Part shown: one piece after another, positions 9,286-18,773 of the stretch
Numbering within the stretch: position 1 is the stretch's first letter
How the letters are laid out: each line of letters opens with the position of its first letter
Assembly (NCBI GenBank): GCA_026391675.1
Contig: JAPLDQ010000011.1
Location: 62,001-126,000 of the forward strand
Reading direction: 5' to 3'
Source of the DNA: Bacteroidota bacterium
GTDB lineage: Bacteria; Bacteroidota; Bacteroidia; Bacteroidales; JACABE01
Length of the DNA: 64,000 bases
Notes under the pieces: model-generated
What the model was told of the DNA's origin: nothing
The model's input: the letters and a program-made list of their open reading frames with translations, nothing else
The model's database searches: none
Position numbers and translations under genes: made by a program

Positions 9286-9385
9286 TTTATTTGATATTCA
9301 GGTTGAATCTTATGATTTGGATACCAAAAACGTAGTATTCAGAACCCAAAATGGTGGTAAAAATAAATTAATGTTAAAAAATTAA
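9272..9385 (+). pseudogene. Possible 3' fragment of a lost gene (37 codons)
   Basis: A frame without a start codon follows the PAP2 gene and encodes KKILDLFDIQVESYDLDTKN then VVFRTQNGGKNKLMLKN before a TAA at 9383-9385. The composition (alternating polar and hydrophobic residues, charged turns) is protein-like, unlike the other frames here, and looks like the last two or three beta-strands of a larger protein. It overlaps the end of the PAP2 frame by 14 bp. This could be coincidence; no family is recognised. Confidence 0.3.
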
Positions 9386-9448
9386 CAATTCATTACAACC
9401 AAAAACTGAAAATTAGCGTCTTGTATAATACTTACCAAAACCAATTGT

Positions 9449-12373
9449 ATGAAAAACTTCAAATTCCTAATTTTCATATTTTTATTTCTTTTAATAAATT
9501 CTGTTAATATTAAAGCACAAAAGCAGCAAGCTAAGGCTTGGTCAACCAATAATCCTTTTAAAACAGACGTATTTGTGGCGAATCATGGACAGTTCAATTC
9601 CTGGGTAAATACTGATGAACCCATCAAATATGCTATAAATAATGCTGATAAAATACTTTTTACCTCGCATGGATTAATTTTCAGGTTGGAAAACTTTGAA
9701 AAAATTACGGAAAAAGAACGTGAAAAAATGGAAAGGCAAAGTCCTAATAAAAAAGAACCTGATAAAAAGATGGAATTGTTGTATGTGAATATGATTTGGG
9801 AAGGCAGTAATCCTGATGCTGAGTTAATTGCCGAAGAACAAACAGAAGGTTATTATACATTTGGCGAAAAAGCGTTTGAAAATGTAAAAGCAAGAGGCTA
9901 TAAAAAATTGACATATAAAAATCTGTATCCAAATATTGATGTTGAATATATGATACCTGAAAAAGGTGGAATTAAATACAGTTTGATATTACATCCTGAT
10001 GCAGATATTACACAAGTAAAAATGAAATACAGTGGTAATATTAATAAAATTAAAATAAATAGAAATGGGAATATCGTAATACGAACTCCTGCAGGAGATA
10101 TAACTGACCATGCTCCCGAAAGTTTTACATTAGAAAATAATCAAAAAATTAGTTCTTCATTTTATCTGGAAAAGCATACCATTGGCTTTAAAATAAATCT
10201 TTATGCTAACAATACACAAACCATAGTAGTTGATCCCTGGACTACCACTCCTAATAGTTTAGCAAGCAACAATTTAGCGCTGGATTTAGATTATGACATA
10301 TTCGGGAATGTTTATGTTTCAGGAGGAACTGGACCTTATAAACTTTCAAAATATAACAGTACCGGGAATTTTATATGGACTTTTACTAACCCTATAACTT
10401 GGGCAACTTCCTCTTTGAATTATTATTATTCAAAGTTTTGTAGTTTAACCAATAGTGGTACTACTTTTATTGGAGAAGGATTTCAAAATAATCCTGGTGC
10501 AAGAATTATGAAAATCAATTCAAGCGGAACTTTAACCTTTACTTCTGTAAGTTTTGGTATGAATAATGAAATATGGCACATGTTCTATAATAATTGCAGT
10601 AAGCAGTTGATTGCGTTTGGAGGAGGTACAATATTTGATGATAATATAAAAATAATAGCTGATACTAATTTAAGCAGCAGTGGTTCAAAAAGTTTTGATG
10701 GTATTACAGAATCATACAATGATATAGCTGATGTTGAAATGGATAATAATGGTGACTTTTATGCAATAATGACAAATTATGCCGGAGTAACAGGGCAAGA
10801 AGGATTTCTTAAAAAATCTCTTTTTTCTAATAATTACAACCCACCTGTTACATTTAGTGTTCAAACCAATCATTTTTTTCAGGAAGCATATCAATTTTAT
10901 GTACCTGGAATAAATTATCCATTTACAGTTAGAGCAAATGCAATGGCTCTAAATTCAAGCTTTTTATTTACTTATGATGGTAAAACATTAAAAGCATGGA
11001 ATAAAAATAATGGTACTCTATTAAATTCAATTATAGTTGATAATTCTTATAGTAGCGGAAATATCAGGTTACATGAAGGCATAGATGTTGATTATTGTAA
11101 TAATATTTATGTGGGTGGGACTAATAAAATACATGTTTTTAATTTTAATGGTACATCTTTTTCACAACTTATTCCAATTACCAATAGTATTCCAAATAAT
11201 GTATATGATATAAAAATAAATAGGGCAAATGGTAAAATATATGTTTGTGGAACTGGTTTTTTAACTGAAGTCAATGCTCCTTATCCATGTTCTTTATCTT
11301 CTATTAATACAAGTTTAAGTTCTTCTGATTCTTGTTTCGGAAAAGCATGTGTAACGCCTTCAGGGGGTATGCCTCCTTATCATTATTACTGGAGCAATGG
11401 CTCTACCGATAGTTGTATTTTTGGAGTTCCATCCGGTACTTATATTGTTACAGTTTCTGACAACTCATGTTCATTAGATAATATTCATACTGATACTGTT
11501 ATTATAAATTCATCATTGCAATTGTCCATTACTCCTTTAAATCCAGTAATTTGTAAAGAAGATTCAGTAAAATTAATTGCATCCAGTTCGAGTTCTGCAA
11601 CCACTTATCATTGGAGTAATGGTGTAAACGGGAATATTAACATTGTTCATCCGCTTGTTACTACAGTTTATAGTGTTATAGCAACAAATAATTCATGTAT
11701 TGATACATTTCAGGTTACTGTGAAAGTAAATAATTTTTATAGCGAGATAAATAAAACAATTTGTAATGGAGATAGTTATATGGTTGGAAATCATATATAT
11801 ACAGCTTCAGGTACTTACTTAGATAAATTTACGTCATCCATTGGTTGTGATAGTTTAATAAAAACAAACTTAACTGTAACACCAATCCCTCAGTTTAGTA
11901 TTGGAAATGATACAAGTATCTGCAATGGCACAAATGTAATATTAAATGTTGCTTATCCGGGTGCAACATATTTATGGCAAGATAGTTCTGTTGCTCCTGT
12001 TTATATTGTAAATCAGGCAGGTCAATATTGGGTGCAAGTTTCATTAGGTGATTGTAAAAATTCAAAAACCGTTAATATTGAAATAATTGATTGCGTTCCA
12101 ATATTAGAAATGCCAAATTTTATTTCGCCAAATGGAGATAATATCAATGATTTATTTGTTCCCATTAAAGCAGAAAATATTATTAAAATGCATACAATCA
12201 TTTATAATCGCTGGGGAACCAAAGTATTTGAAACCGATAATTTAAATATTGAATGGGATGGAAAACAAAACGGTAAAAATTTAGCTGAAGGAGTTTATTT
12301 CTGGATAATCAATTTTACTAATTTGCTTAATATAAAATATGAAATGAAAGGTTCAGTAACTGTTATGAGATAA
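9449..12373 (+). CDS. T9SS-secreted gliding-motility-type protein (DUF7948, SprB repeat, CHU_C tail)
   Basis: A 974-residue exported protein. It has a signal peptide (ending near NIKAQ), an N-terminal DUF7948-like region (about residues 40-275: NHGQFNSWVN..., LYPNIDVEYMIPE..., IVVDPW), a central region with beta-propeller-like repeats, a SprB-type repeat (about 620-690: PSGGMPPYHYYWSNGSTD...GTYIVTVSDNSC), Ig-like segments, and a gliding-motility C-terminal domain (about 885-974: FISPNGDNINDLF...NRWGTKVFE...WDGK...GVYFW). This last is a type B T9SS sorting signal. The protein should cross the outer membrane and be surface-attached or released. Its role (adhesion, motility or matrix) is inference. 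It is monocistronic by spacing. Confidence 0.88.
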   Translation: MKNFKFLIFIFLFLLINSVNIKAQKQQAKAWSTNNPFKTDVFVANHGQFNSWVNTDEPIKYAINNADKILFTSHGLIFRLENFEKITEKEREKMERQSPNKKEPDKKMELLYVNMIWEGSNPDAELIAEEQTEGYYTFGEKAFENVKARGYKKLTYKNLYPNIDVEYMIPEKGGIKYSLILHPDADITQVKMKYSGNINKIKINRNGNIVIRTPAGDITDHAPESFTLENNQKISSSFYLEKHTIGFKINLYANNTQTIVVDPWTTTPNSLASNNLALDLDYDIFGNVYVSGGTGPYKLSKYNSTGNFIWTFTNPITWATSSLNYYYSKFCSLTNSGTTFIGEGFQNNPGARIMKINSSGTLTFTSVSFGMNNEIWHMFYNNCSKQLIAFGGGTIFDDNIKIIADTNLSSSGSKSFDGITESYNDIADVEMDNNGDFYAIMTNYAGVTGQEGFLKKSLFSNNYNPPVTFSVQTNHFFQEAYQFYVPGINYPFTVRANAMALNSSFLFTYDGKTLKAWNKNNGTLLNSIIVDNSYSSGNIRLHEGIDVDYCNNIYVGGTNKIHVFNFNGTSFSQLIPITNSIPNNVYDIKINRANGKIYVCGTGFLTEVNAPYPCSLSSINTSLSSSDSCFGKACVTPSGGMPPYHYYWSNGSTDSCIFGVPSGTYIVTVSDNSCSLDNIHTDTVIINSSLQLSITPLNPVICKEDSVKLIASSSSSATTYHWSNGVNGNINIVHPLVTTVYSVIATNNSCIDTFQVTVKVNNFYSEINKTICNGDSYMVGNHIYTASGTYLDKFTSSIGCDSLIKTNLTVTPIPQFSIGNDTSICNGTNVILNVAYPGATYLWQDSSVAPVYIVNQAGQYWVQVSLGDCKNSKTVNIEIIDCVPILEMPNFISPNGDNINDLFVPIKAENIIKMHTIIYNRWGTKVFETDNLNIEWDGKQNGKNLAEGVYFWIINFTNLLNIKYEMKGSVTVMR

Positions 12374-12549
12374 AACATATAATTGATTCTTTCATTTAAA
12401 TATTCTCTTCAGCTTTATTCAGAATATTAAATAAAACCAGCCTGACCAAAACAATTCTGAATTTATAGTTTCAGGATGTATATTCATTGTATAGACAATT
12501 TCTTCTTATATTTCAAATATCAGCTAAGATAAAATACTTCATTAAAAAT

Positions 12550-12580
12550 TTTTAATAAGAAGGTTTTATACATATATTTG
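12550..12580 (+). promoter_or_regulatory. Possible promoter for the endo/exonuclease lipoprotein gene
   Basis: TATATTTG at 12573-12580 fits TAnnTTTG; 19 bp upstream is TTTT (12550-12553), three of four matches to TTTG. It lies about 58 bp before the ATG at 12638. Confidence 0.4.
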
Positions 12581-12637
12581 TAAATCATAAATCTGTTTAT
12601 GTAATACATTAGTATTTTAACAGTTAGAAATCTGCCT

Positions 12638-13738
12638 ATGACTAGATTTTTTACTTTCTTCTGTTTATGGTTATGCGGTATTTTACTTTATTCCTGTGAA
12701 CCTGCTGCCACCAGTTTTGATGATATTGAGAATGCCCAGTATTATTCAGCAAAAACAATAAAAATTGTTCCCGATACTTTTACGCGTTTAAGGGTTATGA
12801 CGTGGAATATCCGCTTTGGTGCAGGCCGTTTGTCCTGGTTTGGTGATGCCTGCGGAAACAGGGTTATCTTTTCAGAAAATGAAATTAACGCCTCATTGGT
12901 TGCAATTGCAAACAGAATCAATCTTCTGCAGCCTGATATCCTTTTATTGCAGGAAGTGGATACAAAAGCAAAACGTTCTGCTTATATCAATGAATTACAA
13001 TGGCTACTGGACCATACTTATTTTAATTATGCAGTCGCTGCCTATCAATGGAAAGCACAATTTATCCCCAGTGATGGTCTGGGCCGGCTGGAAGAAACCA
13101 ATGCCACCCTTTCGCGCTGGAGCTTAAGCGATGCACATCGCATACAGCTTGAATTGCGGAAAGATCAGGATGGATTGACCCGTTATTTTTATGAGCGTTG
13201 CTGTATGCTCAATTGCAGGGTTAATTTACCACATAATAATAATTTTTACGCAGTCAATATCCATGCTTCTGCCTTTGCAACAGATGATACAAAATATAAG
13301 CATATTCTTCAGTTTGAGAATGAGCTGGACCGTATTAGTGGTTTAGGCGGTATATTTGTTGCCGGTGGCGACTTAAATACAGTACCTCCTGGTTCTGATA
13401 TAACGGATTACTGTATCCAGGATATCTGCCCCGGCGAATCCTATCATGTTACAGCTTCCGGTACTCCACATAAAGACGGGAGCAATTATACTCCTGAAGT
13501 AAGCTGGCTGACAAATTTATATTCAAAGTATAAACCGGCAGTTCCAACAAATTTATATTTACAGAATCAAACAAAATATTTTAGCCATACCATACGTCCG
13601 ACGCATTTCTGGGACCGGACACTGGATTATCTGTTTACAAATAAAAGCTGGATTGACAGTACTGTTGTAACACATCAGGAAGCGACAGTTGAATCGGATC
13701 ACGCTCCGGTAAGTGTATATATAAGTTTATCAAAATAA
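12638..13738 (+). CDS. Endonuclease/exonuclease/phosphatase family lipoprotein
   Basis: A 366-residue lipoprotein: the signal ends in a lipobox LYSC with Cys20. The mature part has the DNase I/EEP fold motifs in order: MTWNIRFG (metal Asn), LLLQEVD (metal Glu), VNIHASAF (strand with His), GGDLNTVPPG (Asp/Asn), TLDYLF, and ESDHAPV (catalytic Asp-His). The catalytic set is complete, so it should hydrolyse a phosphodiester or phosphoester outside the cytoplasm; the substrate may be extracellular nucleic acid or a sugar/lipid phosphate. Its stop codon abuts the next gene, so the two form an operon with the GH30-like gene possibly included. Confidence 0.85.
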   Translation: MTRFFTFFCLWLCGILLYSCEPAATSFDDIENAQYYSAKTIKIVPDTFTRLRVMTWNIRFGAGRLSWFGDACGNRVIFSENEINASLVAIANRINLLQPDILLLQEVDTKAKRSAYINELQWLLDHTYFNYAVAAYQWKAQFIPSDGLGRLEETNATLSRWSLSDAHRIQLELRKDQDGLTRYFYERCCMLNCRVNLPHNNNFYAVNIHASAFATDDTKYKHILQFENELDRISGLGGIFVAGGDLNTVPPGSDITDYCIQDICPGESYHVTASGTPHKDGSNYTPEVSWLTNLYSKYKPAVPTNLYLQNQTKYFSHTIRPTHFWDRTLDYLFTNKSWIDSTVVTHQEATVESDHAPVSVYISLSK

Positions 13739-13744
13739 TTGGAA

Positions 13745-14521
13745 ATGAAGCGCTGTTTATTAATGATATTTGTTGGCTTATTTTTCTTTCAACTGAACGC
13801 ACAGGACAGTCTGTGGTTCAGATGCTGGACAGGCGGAACGGCATTTACCATGCCCAAACACAGGATTGAAATGAATTTCTTTGATGAATCAGCTTATGGA
13901 CTGACCAATTCTATTGAAATTTCCTCCAATCTCCCTATGGGTTTGCTTATGCCTCAGTTCAGTATAAAAAAATACTGGCTAAACGTTCAAGGTTTAAGTA
14001 TTGCCAGCAAACACGGTATTTTTTACCCATCTCCTTTTCTACGTACTGTTGCCAGGGAGGGCATAGGCGGTTTGATTTCACCTGAATTTGATATTCCGCA
14101 AATGATTGCCATCAGCAATCAAATCATTTTATCCTACAGTCCCTTTAAAAAATCAATTTTTAGTGGATTTGCTGGATTTAAATTTGCATTGAAATCCTCA
14201 ACATTGGATGAAAGAACCACCATTGATTTGCCATATATCTATCCCAGACTTGCCGTTTTTTACAGCCAGCCTGAAATAGATGCCGGAATTGATTTCAGGG
14301 GCAGCATCATAAAGTGGATGGGATGGCAGTTTAATACAACTACTTTTCTGTTTATGAATACTACTGAAAATTATTTTCAGGAAACTAACCTGAGTTTAAC
14401 CTATACATCTAAAAAACAAAAATTCAAATTCATAGGTGGCTCCAAACTTTGCTATGGCAAATATGTTCCGGGACCGCAATGGCATTTATTACCTATGTTT
14501 TCATTTGCTTTTAAATTATAA
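13745..14521 (+). CDS. Exported protein of unknown function, possible outer-membrane beta-barrel
   Basis: Not recognised as a known family. The ATG at 13745 is preferred over a TTG at 13739 that touches the upstream stop. The 258-residue product has a signal peptide (MKRCLLMIFVGLFFFQLNAQ, cleavage near NA/Q). The mature part is rich in aromatic residues and alternating polar/hydrophobic stretches (for example NSIEISSNLPMGLL, KFKFIGGSKLCYG), suggesting beta-strands of an outer-membrane barrel or beta-sandwich. No catalytic motif is visible. It is translationally close to the EEP lipoprotein (6 bp), which suggests a shared role. Confidence 0.6.
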   Translation: MKRCLLMIFVGLFFFQLNAQDSLWFRCWTGGTAFTMPKHRIEMNFFDESAYGLTNSIEISSNLPMGLLMPQFSIKKYWLNVQGLSIASKHGIFYPSPFLRTVAREGIGGLISPEFDIPQMIAISNQIILSYSPFKKSIFSGFAGFKFALKSSTLDERTTIDLPYIYPRLAVFYSQPEIDAGIDFRGSIIKWMGWQFNTTTFLFMNTTENYFQETNLSLTYTSKKQKFKFIGGSKLCYGKYVPGPQWHLLPMFSFAFKL

Positions 14522-14587
14522 AAGTTATAATTAATCAAATTAATTAAAAAAGTGTGAAGCCGACACTTTAAATCTGACAGAAATAAA

Positions 14588-17098
14588 ATGAAAACTATAT
14601 TACTTATTACTTTGCTGATATTTGTTGGAATTCCAATGTATGCTCAGGACAGCATTGCAATAAATCCCGTTACACAATTTCAGACCATTACAGGCTGGGG
14701 CCATGGAGGAGGAGTATATGGTGGTGTCAATGCTTTAGGCCCTTTGCTGGACTCAGCGGTGGCTAATCCTGTAAATTATCAGATGTTCGATTTCCTTGTT
14801 AAAGATCTCGGTCTTACCGGCACCCGCACTTATGAAGTTGGGCCGCGCATGGACGGTACAGCTATGGATGATGGCGACTGTGATAGTATTAACTGGTCGA
14901 AATTTGATCAGGGAAGCTTGCCTCTTCAGTTGGCTCAAAATCTGGTGTATTTTAAAAACAGTATCATTGCAAATGGTAGTCAGCCAAATTTTTATTCAAG
15001 TCCGGGTTATCCCACTCACGCTACTGATCAGAAACCCTGGATTATGTATCATCCGGGTGAGCGTGCCCAGCAGATTTGGGCAAGTGCTTTGTTTTTGAAA
15101 AATACATACGGAATTGATATTAACTATGATGTTATTTATAACGAACCCTCAAGCCCAATTACTTCCGATATACTTGCTGATGATATAAAAGCATTAGGCC
15201 CGCGGTTGATATCCAAAGGATTAAATACTAAAACACAATATGCTGAACGGATGACTCCTCAATCTGATTGGGACTATATCACTCAGCTACAAAACGACTC
15301 CCTTTTATGGACCTTTGTAGGACGGCTATCTTATCATAATTATGGTACAGCTGATCCTTACCGCTCTTATATCTATAATTTCGGTGTAACTAAAGGACTC
15401 ACCACAGCTCAGACCGAAATGGACAGTCCCACTTTCGATGATCTTTACAACGATCTTACCATAGCAAACGTATCTTATTGGGAAGTAGCATTCAGCGCCA
15501 CAAATACCCTGGTGCTGGATACAGGACTGACTTCATTCATGCCATCAAACACTTATTTCCGACTTCGCCAGTTAATGCATTATGTAAGGCCGGGTTACTT
15601 ACGCATCGGAATTTCATGTAACGATGCTGCACTTCATGTCCTGGGTTTTTTTAAAAGTGGTGCTGTTACAACTATAATAGAAAATACATCGGGTTCATTA
15701 AAAACAGTTTTCCTGAACGGCTTGCCTCCCGGACAATACGGATTATCATCCGCTGCTCAGAGTGCAACTTCATTTCAGGAATACGGCATACGCACTGTAG
15801 GAGCCGGAGGTACACTCACAATTAATGTAAATGGTGGAAACACCGTAACTACATTATATCCTTATTCCGGAACAAATCAACCACCAACTATCATGACCTG
15901 GAAATCAATTCCCGGATATATTGTCGCACCGGCAACTACAGCAATATTGCAAGTTACAGCAAATGACCCTGAACTTAACACGCTTACCTATCTTTGGACG
16001 GTAACTGCATATCCTGTTGGAGCAAATCCTGTATTGAATACACCAACTGCAGCCAGTACAACTGTGAGCGGACTTACGGTTGCAGGCAAATATATCTTCA
16101 ATATAAATGTCTATGATGGTGTTAACACTTCTTCAAAAAAAGTCTACCTTGTTGTATACAGTTCAAGCCCTCCTCCTGTTCTTGGTAACTGCGGTTTTAG
16201 AATAGCTGCTCCATACGGGCTGGTATTCGGAAATCCGGGCGATACCACACATGCTAATATCGAACTGCCAACTTCATCTGTAACACTGCAGGCAGGAATT
16301 TCTGACCTAACAAATAGTACATTTACCGGACTAGGAAACTGGACGTTGGTGCAACAACCGGCAGGTGCAAATGCTTTAGTCAGCAGTACAACATATATAT
16401 ATGTAAGTTTACGCGCTACAGTAACAGGAATGACTGTACCCGGAGATTATGTTTTTCAGATAGTTGTGAACAAGCCCGGATATCCAACGCTCACAAACCG
16501 GGTAATATGTACTGTACATCCAACAAGTTCTGCTCCTGTTATCAATTCCATTACAGCATTTCCTGCAGTTTTCAATTTGCCTGCAAATAATACACTGCTA
16601 AACGGAATAACAAGTGATTCCGAAGGTGACCTGCTCAGGCATTGGTGGGTGGTTAAGTCAGCACCGATAGGTGCAAATCCAGTATTTAGTAATCAGGGGA
16701 AAAAAGTATCAAATGTAAACGGATTAACTGTTGCCGGAACTTATATCTTTACTTTACGCTGTTTTGATGATCTGCACATGACCACAAAGGATGTAACTGT
16801 AACAGTAAATAGTGCTGTGAGTGCAATTGAGAATAATTCAATTATAAATTCAGTTAATGGGATTATAGTTTATCCAAACCCATTCTCCAGTGAAACAACT
16901 TTAAAAATAATTGACAATTATAAAAATGCATGCTTAATAATTTACAATTCATATGGACAACAAGTAAAACAGATAAAAAATATTTCAGGACAGACAATAA
17001 TATTGCAAAGAGGTAATTTAAAAAGTGGGTTTTATTTTATTCACCTGATTCAGAATAATATAATTATAGCAACAAATAAAATAATAATTTCTAACTGA
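14588..17098 (+). CDS. Secreted GH30-like glycoside hydrolase with PKD-like repeats and T9SS tail
   Basis: An 836-residue exported enzyme. The signal peptide ends near MYAQ. Residues about 25-330 form a (beta/alpha)8 glycosidase resembling family GH30/clan A: FQTITGWGHGGG at the start of the barrel, a proposed acid/base Glu186 in YNEPS, and a proposed nucleophile Glu277 in AQTEMD. A beta-sandwich follows (to about 430). Then come three PKD-like modules sharing P-x-GAN-P and V-x-GLTVAG-x-Y-x-F (about 430-525, 530-645, 650-742). The tail (about 757-836, VYPNPFSSETTLKI...GFYFIHL) is a type A T9SS sorting domain. The substrate is not predictable; GH30 relatives cut glucans, xylans or galactans. 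Confidence 0.8.
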   Translation: MKTILLITLLIFVGIPMYAQDSIAINPVTQFQTITGWGHGGGVYGGVNALGPLLDSAVANPVNYQMFDFLVKDLGLTGTRTYEVGPRMDGTAMDDGDCDSINWSKFDQGSLPLQLAQNLVYFKNSIIANGSQPNFYSSPGYPTHATDQKPWIMYHPGERAQQIWASALFLKNTYGIDINYDVIYNEPSSPITSDILADDIKALGPRLISKGLNTKTQYAERMTPQSDWDYITQLQNDSLLWTFVGRLSYHNYGTADPYRSYIYNFGVTKGLTTAQTEMDSPTFDDLYNDLTIANVSYWEVAFSATNTLVLDTGLTSFMPSNTYFRLRQLMHYVRPGYLRIGISCNDAALHVLGFFKSGAVTTIIENTSGSLKTVFLNGLPPGQYGLSSAAQSATSFQEYGIRTVGAGGTLTINVNGGNTVTTLYPYSGTNQPPTIMTWKSIPGYIVAPATTAILQVTANDPELNTLTYLWTVTAYPVGANPVLNTPTAASTTVSGLTVAGKYIFNINVYDGVNTSSKKVYLVVYSSSPPPVLGNCGFRIAAPYGLVFGNPGDTTHANIELPTSSVTLQAGISDLTNSTFTGLGNWTLVQQPAGANALVSSTTYIYVSLRATVTGMTVPGDYVFQIVVNKPGYPTLTNRVICTVHPTSSAPVINSITAFPAVFNLPANNTLLNGITSDSEGDLLRHWWVVKSAPIGANPVFSNQGKKVSNVNGLTVAGTYIFTLRCFDDLHMTTKDVTVTVNSAVSAIENNSIINSVNGIIVYPNPFSSETTLKIIDNYKNACLIIYNSYGQQVKQIKNISGQTIILQRGNLKSGFYFIHLIQNNIIIATNKIIISN

Positions 17099-17213
17099 TT
17101 GATATTCATAGATAATTAACAATGGATTATATTAAGTCTAATTTTGAATATATATCAAGAAAATTTTATGAATTGATATAAATACATGTCGTAAAGTGTA
17201 ATTTGTTAAATCT

Positions 17214-17245
17214 TTACTTTTTCGTTTTTTTTTACATTATCTTTG
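17214..17245 (+). promoter_or_regulatory. Probable promoter of the radical SAM/peptide operon
   Basis: TATCTTTG (17238-17245) is a full match to TAnnTTTG. TTTA (17214-17217) lies 20 bp upstream and matches TTTG in three positions. The distance to the ATG at 17276 is about 30 bp. Confidence 0.5.
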
Positions 17246-17275
17246 TATTAAGATTATATAATTTATCTAAATAAT

Positions 17276-18331
17276 ATGGGGAAGATTAATTATATTATTA
17301 TTAAAGCCAATGGTAATTGCAATTTAAATTGCTCATACTGCTATTACACACATCATCGCTTGCCTCAATGGGAAAAGGCTTATAATCTGGAACTTCTCGA
17401 ATTAACATTTAAAAAGATTGCTGCTTATACTCATAATGTAAGTATCTGCTGGCATGGCGGAGAACCATTGTTAAACGGGATTGATTATTACAGAAATGTA
17501 TTGGATTTACAGCAAAAATACCAGATTTGCATTGAGCACAATTTACAAACCAATGGTACTTTAATAAATGATGAATGGGCAAAGTTTTTTAAAGAGAATA
17601 ACTTTTCAATAGGTTTGAGTCTGGATGGAGATAAAGCAGCAAATGATAAGCATCGCCATAATAAATCGAAATCTTCATATAATGCAGTTATTCAGGGACT
17701 GGAAAAATTGAAGCAAAATGAAGTAAAATTTGGTGTCCTTTGTTATGCTAATCCTGAAGAAGATGGGGTAAGAATATTTCATCATTTCATTAATTTGGGT
17801 ATAAAAAAAATTGATTTTATGTTTCCGATTACCTCACATAATTCGGATATTACAATTAATGAAGATTTATTGACTGATTATTTTGAAAAAATATTTAAAG
17901 CCTGGCTTGAATTAAACAATCCTCAGGTTAAGATCAGATTATTTGAAGATATTATATTGCTTTTGGTAGGAGGCAAAGCTAAAAACTGTATTTTTAAGAA
18001 TCAGTGCAACGGTTTTATAACCATCGAACCTAATGGAGATGTTGGTATTTGCGAAAACAATAGGATTAATGGCCATGATAACTATCTTATCGGAAAAAAT
18101 ATTTTATACCATGATTTTAATTCGATTGAAAAAGCGCTTGATTTAAAATCAGCTTCTATTAATACATTACATGATAGTTGTTTAAACTGTAATTTACTAA
18201 ATTTATGTAATGGGGGATGTGCTGTAGAAAGATTTCATCATGATTATAAAAATATAAATGTTTATTGTAAAATTTATAAGAAGCTTTTTGCTAATATAAG
18301 TAAACAAATTTATTCACACTCTAAAATTTAA
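17276..18331 (+). CDS. Radical SAM/SPASM peptide-modifying enzyme
   Basis: A 351-residue radical SAM enzyme. The SAM-binding cluster motif is CNLNCSYC (Cys15, Cys19, Cys22), followed by WHGGEPLL and LQTNGTL, as in SPASM-type maturases. The C-terminus carries a full SPASM set: a first Cys pair around NQCNGFITIEPNGDVGIC, then CLNCNLLNLCNGGC (C-x2-C-x5-C-x3-C) and a last Cys in VYCKIYK, enough for two auxiliary [4Fe-4S] clusters. Such enzymes make C-C or C-S cross-links in ribosomal peptides or oxidise sulfatase residues. No sulfatase is nearby; the next gene, 6 bp downstream, encodes a 66-residue peptide, which is the likely substrate. Confidence 0.9.
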   Translation: MGKINYIIIKANGNCNLNCSYCYYTHHRLPQWEKAYNLELLELTFKKIAAYTHNVSICWHGGEPLLNGIDYYRNVLDLQQKYQICIEHNLQTNGTLINDEWAKFFKENNFSIGLSLDGDKAANDKHRHNKSKSSYNAVIQGLEKLKQNEVKFGVLCYANPEEDGVRIFHHFINLGIKKIDFMFPITSHNSDITINEDLLTDYFEKIFKAWLELNNPQVKIRLFEDIILLLVGGKAKNCIFKNQCNGFITIEPNGDVGICENNRINGHDNYLIGKNILYHDFNSIEKALDLKSASINTLHDSCLNCNLLNLCNGGCAVERFHHDYKNINVYCKIYKKLFANISKQIYSHSKI

Positions 18332-18337
18332 TAAGTT

Positions 18338-18538
18338 ATGATTATTGAAGATTTTAAAAGCGGACTTATTCTTGATATTATTATCAAGAATTTGAATGAT
18401 GCTGAGATTGATAAATTAGAATTCAGCACCAAAGTAAAGGATAATTGTAAAGAACAGATTCGAGCAGAAATTGGTTCCAACAGGACGTCAGATACAATTG
18501 CCTGGAAAAACCAATGGAGAGATCATATTCCTGATTAA
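18338..18538 (+). CDS. Candidate RiPP precursor peptide paired with the radical SAM enzyme
   Basis: A 66-residue peptide starting 6 bp after the maturase stop. Residues 1-45 look like a leader with amphipathic helices (LILDIIIKNLNDAEIDKLEF). The C-terminus contains two aromatic triplets, W56-K57-N58 and W60-R61-D62, in DTIAWKNQWRDHIPD. Three-residue cyclophane (triceptide) enzymes of the XyeB/GrrM/FxsB class join an aromatic ring to the third residue of such triplets, often Asn or Asp, so these are plausible cross-link sites. There is one Cys (Cys37) and no signal peptide. No exporter or protease gene is adjacent. It may instead be a small partner protein. No known family is recognised. Confidence 0.6.
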   Translation: MIIEDFKSGLILDIIIKNLNDAEIDKLEFSTKVKDNCKEQIRAEIGSNRTSDTIAWKNQWRDHIPD

Positions 18539-18550
18539 TAAATATTTTCA

Positions 18551-18655
18551 TTTACCGAGGTAAAATAAATAATAAGGAGATTTAACGGTATAAATTGTTT
18601 TTAGCAATGTTAAAATCCCCAAATCGAAAAACTCAAAATTAATTTATTTTTGAGT
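18551..18655. other. Two short palindromes after the peptide gene
   Basis: TTTACC-GA-GGTAAA lies at 18551-18564, and an 8-bp stem (ACTCAAAA 18631-18638 with TTTTGAGT 18648-18655, loop 9) lies further down. Neither has a clear U-tract directly after it, so they are weak terminator candidates for the radical SAM operon. The rest of the 235-bp spacer shows nothing else. Confidence 0.3.
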
Positions 18656-18773
18656 GTGATATTAATATGTGTGAATTTAAGATTTTTTGCAGAATATTAA
18701 ATTCCAGAGATTAGTATTATTGAAATATAAAAATTTATTAGAATATTAATAGCATCAACTATCATTGGAATAA

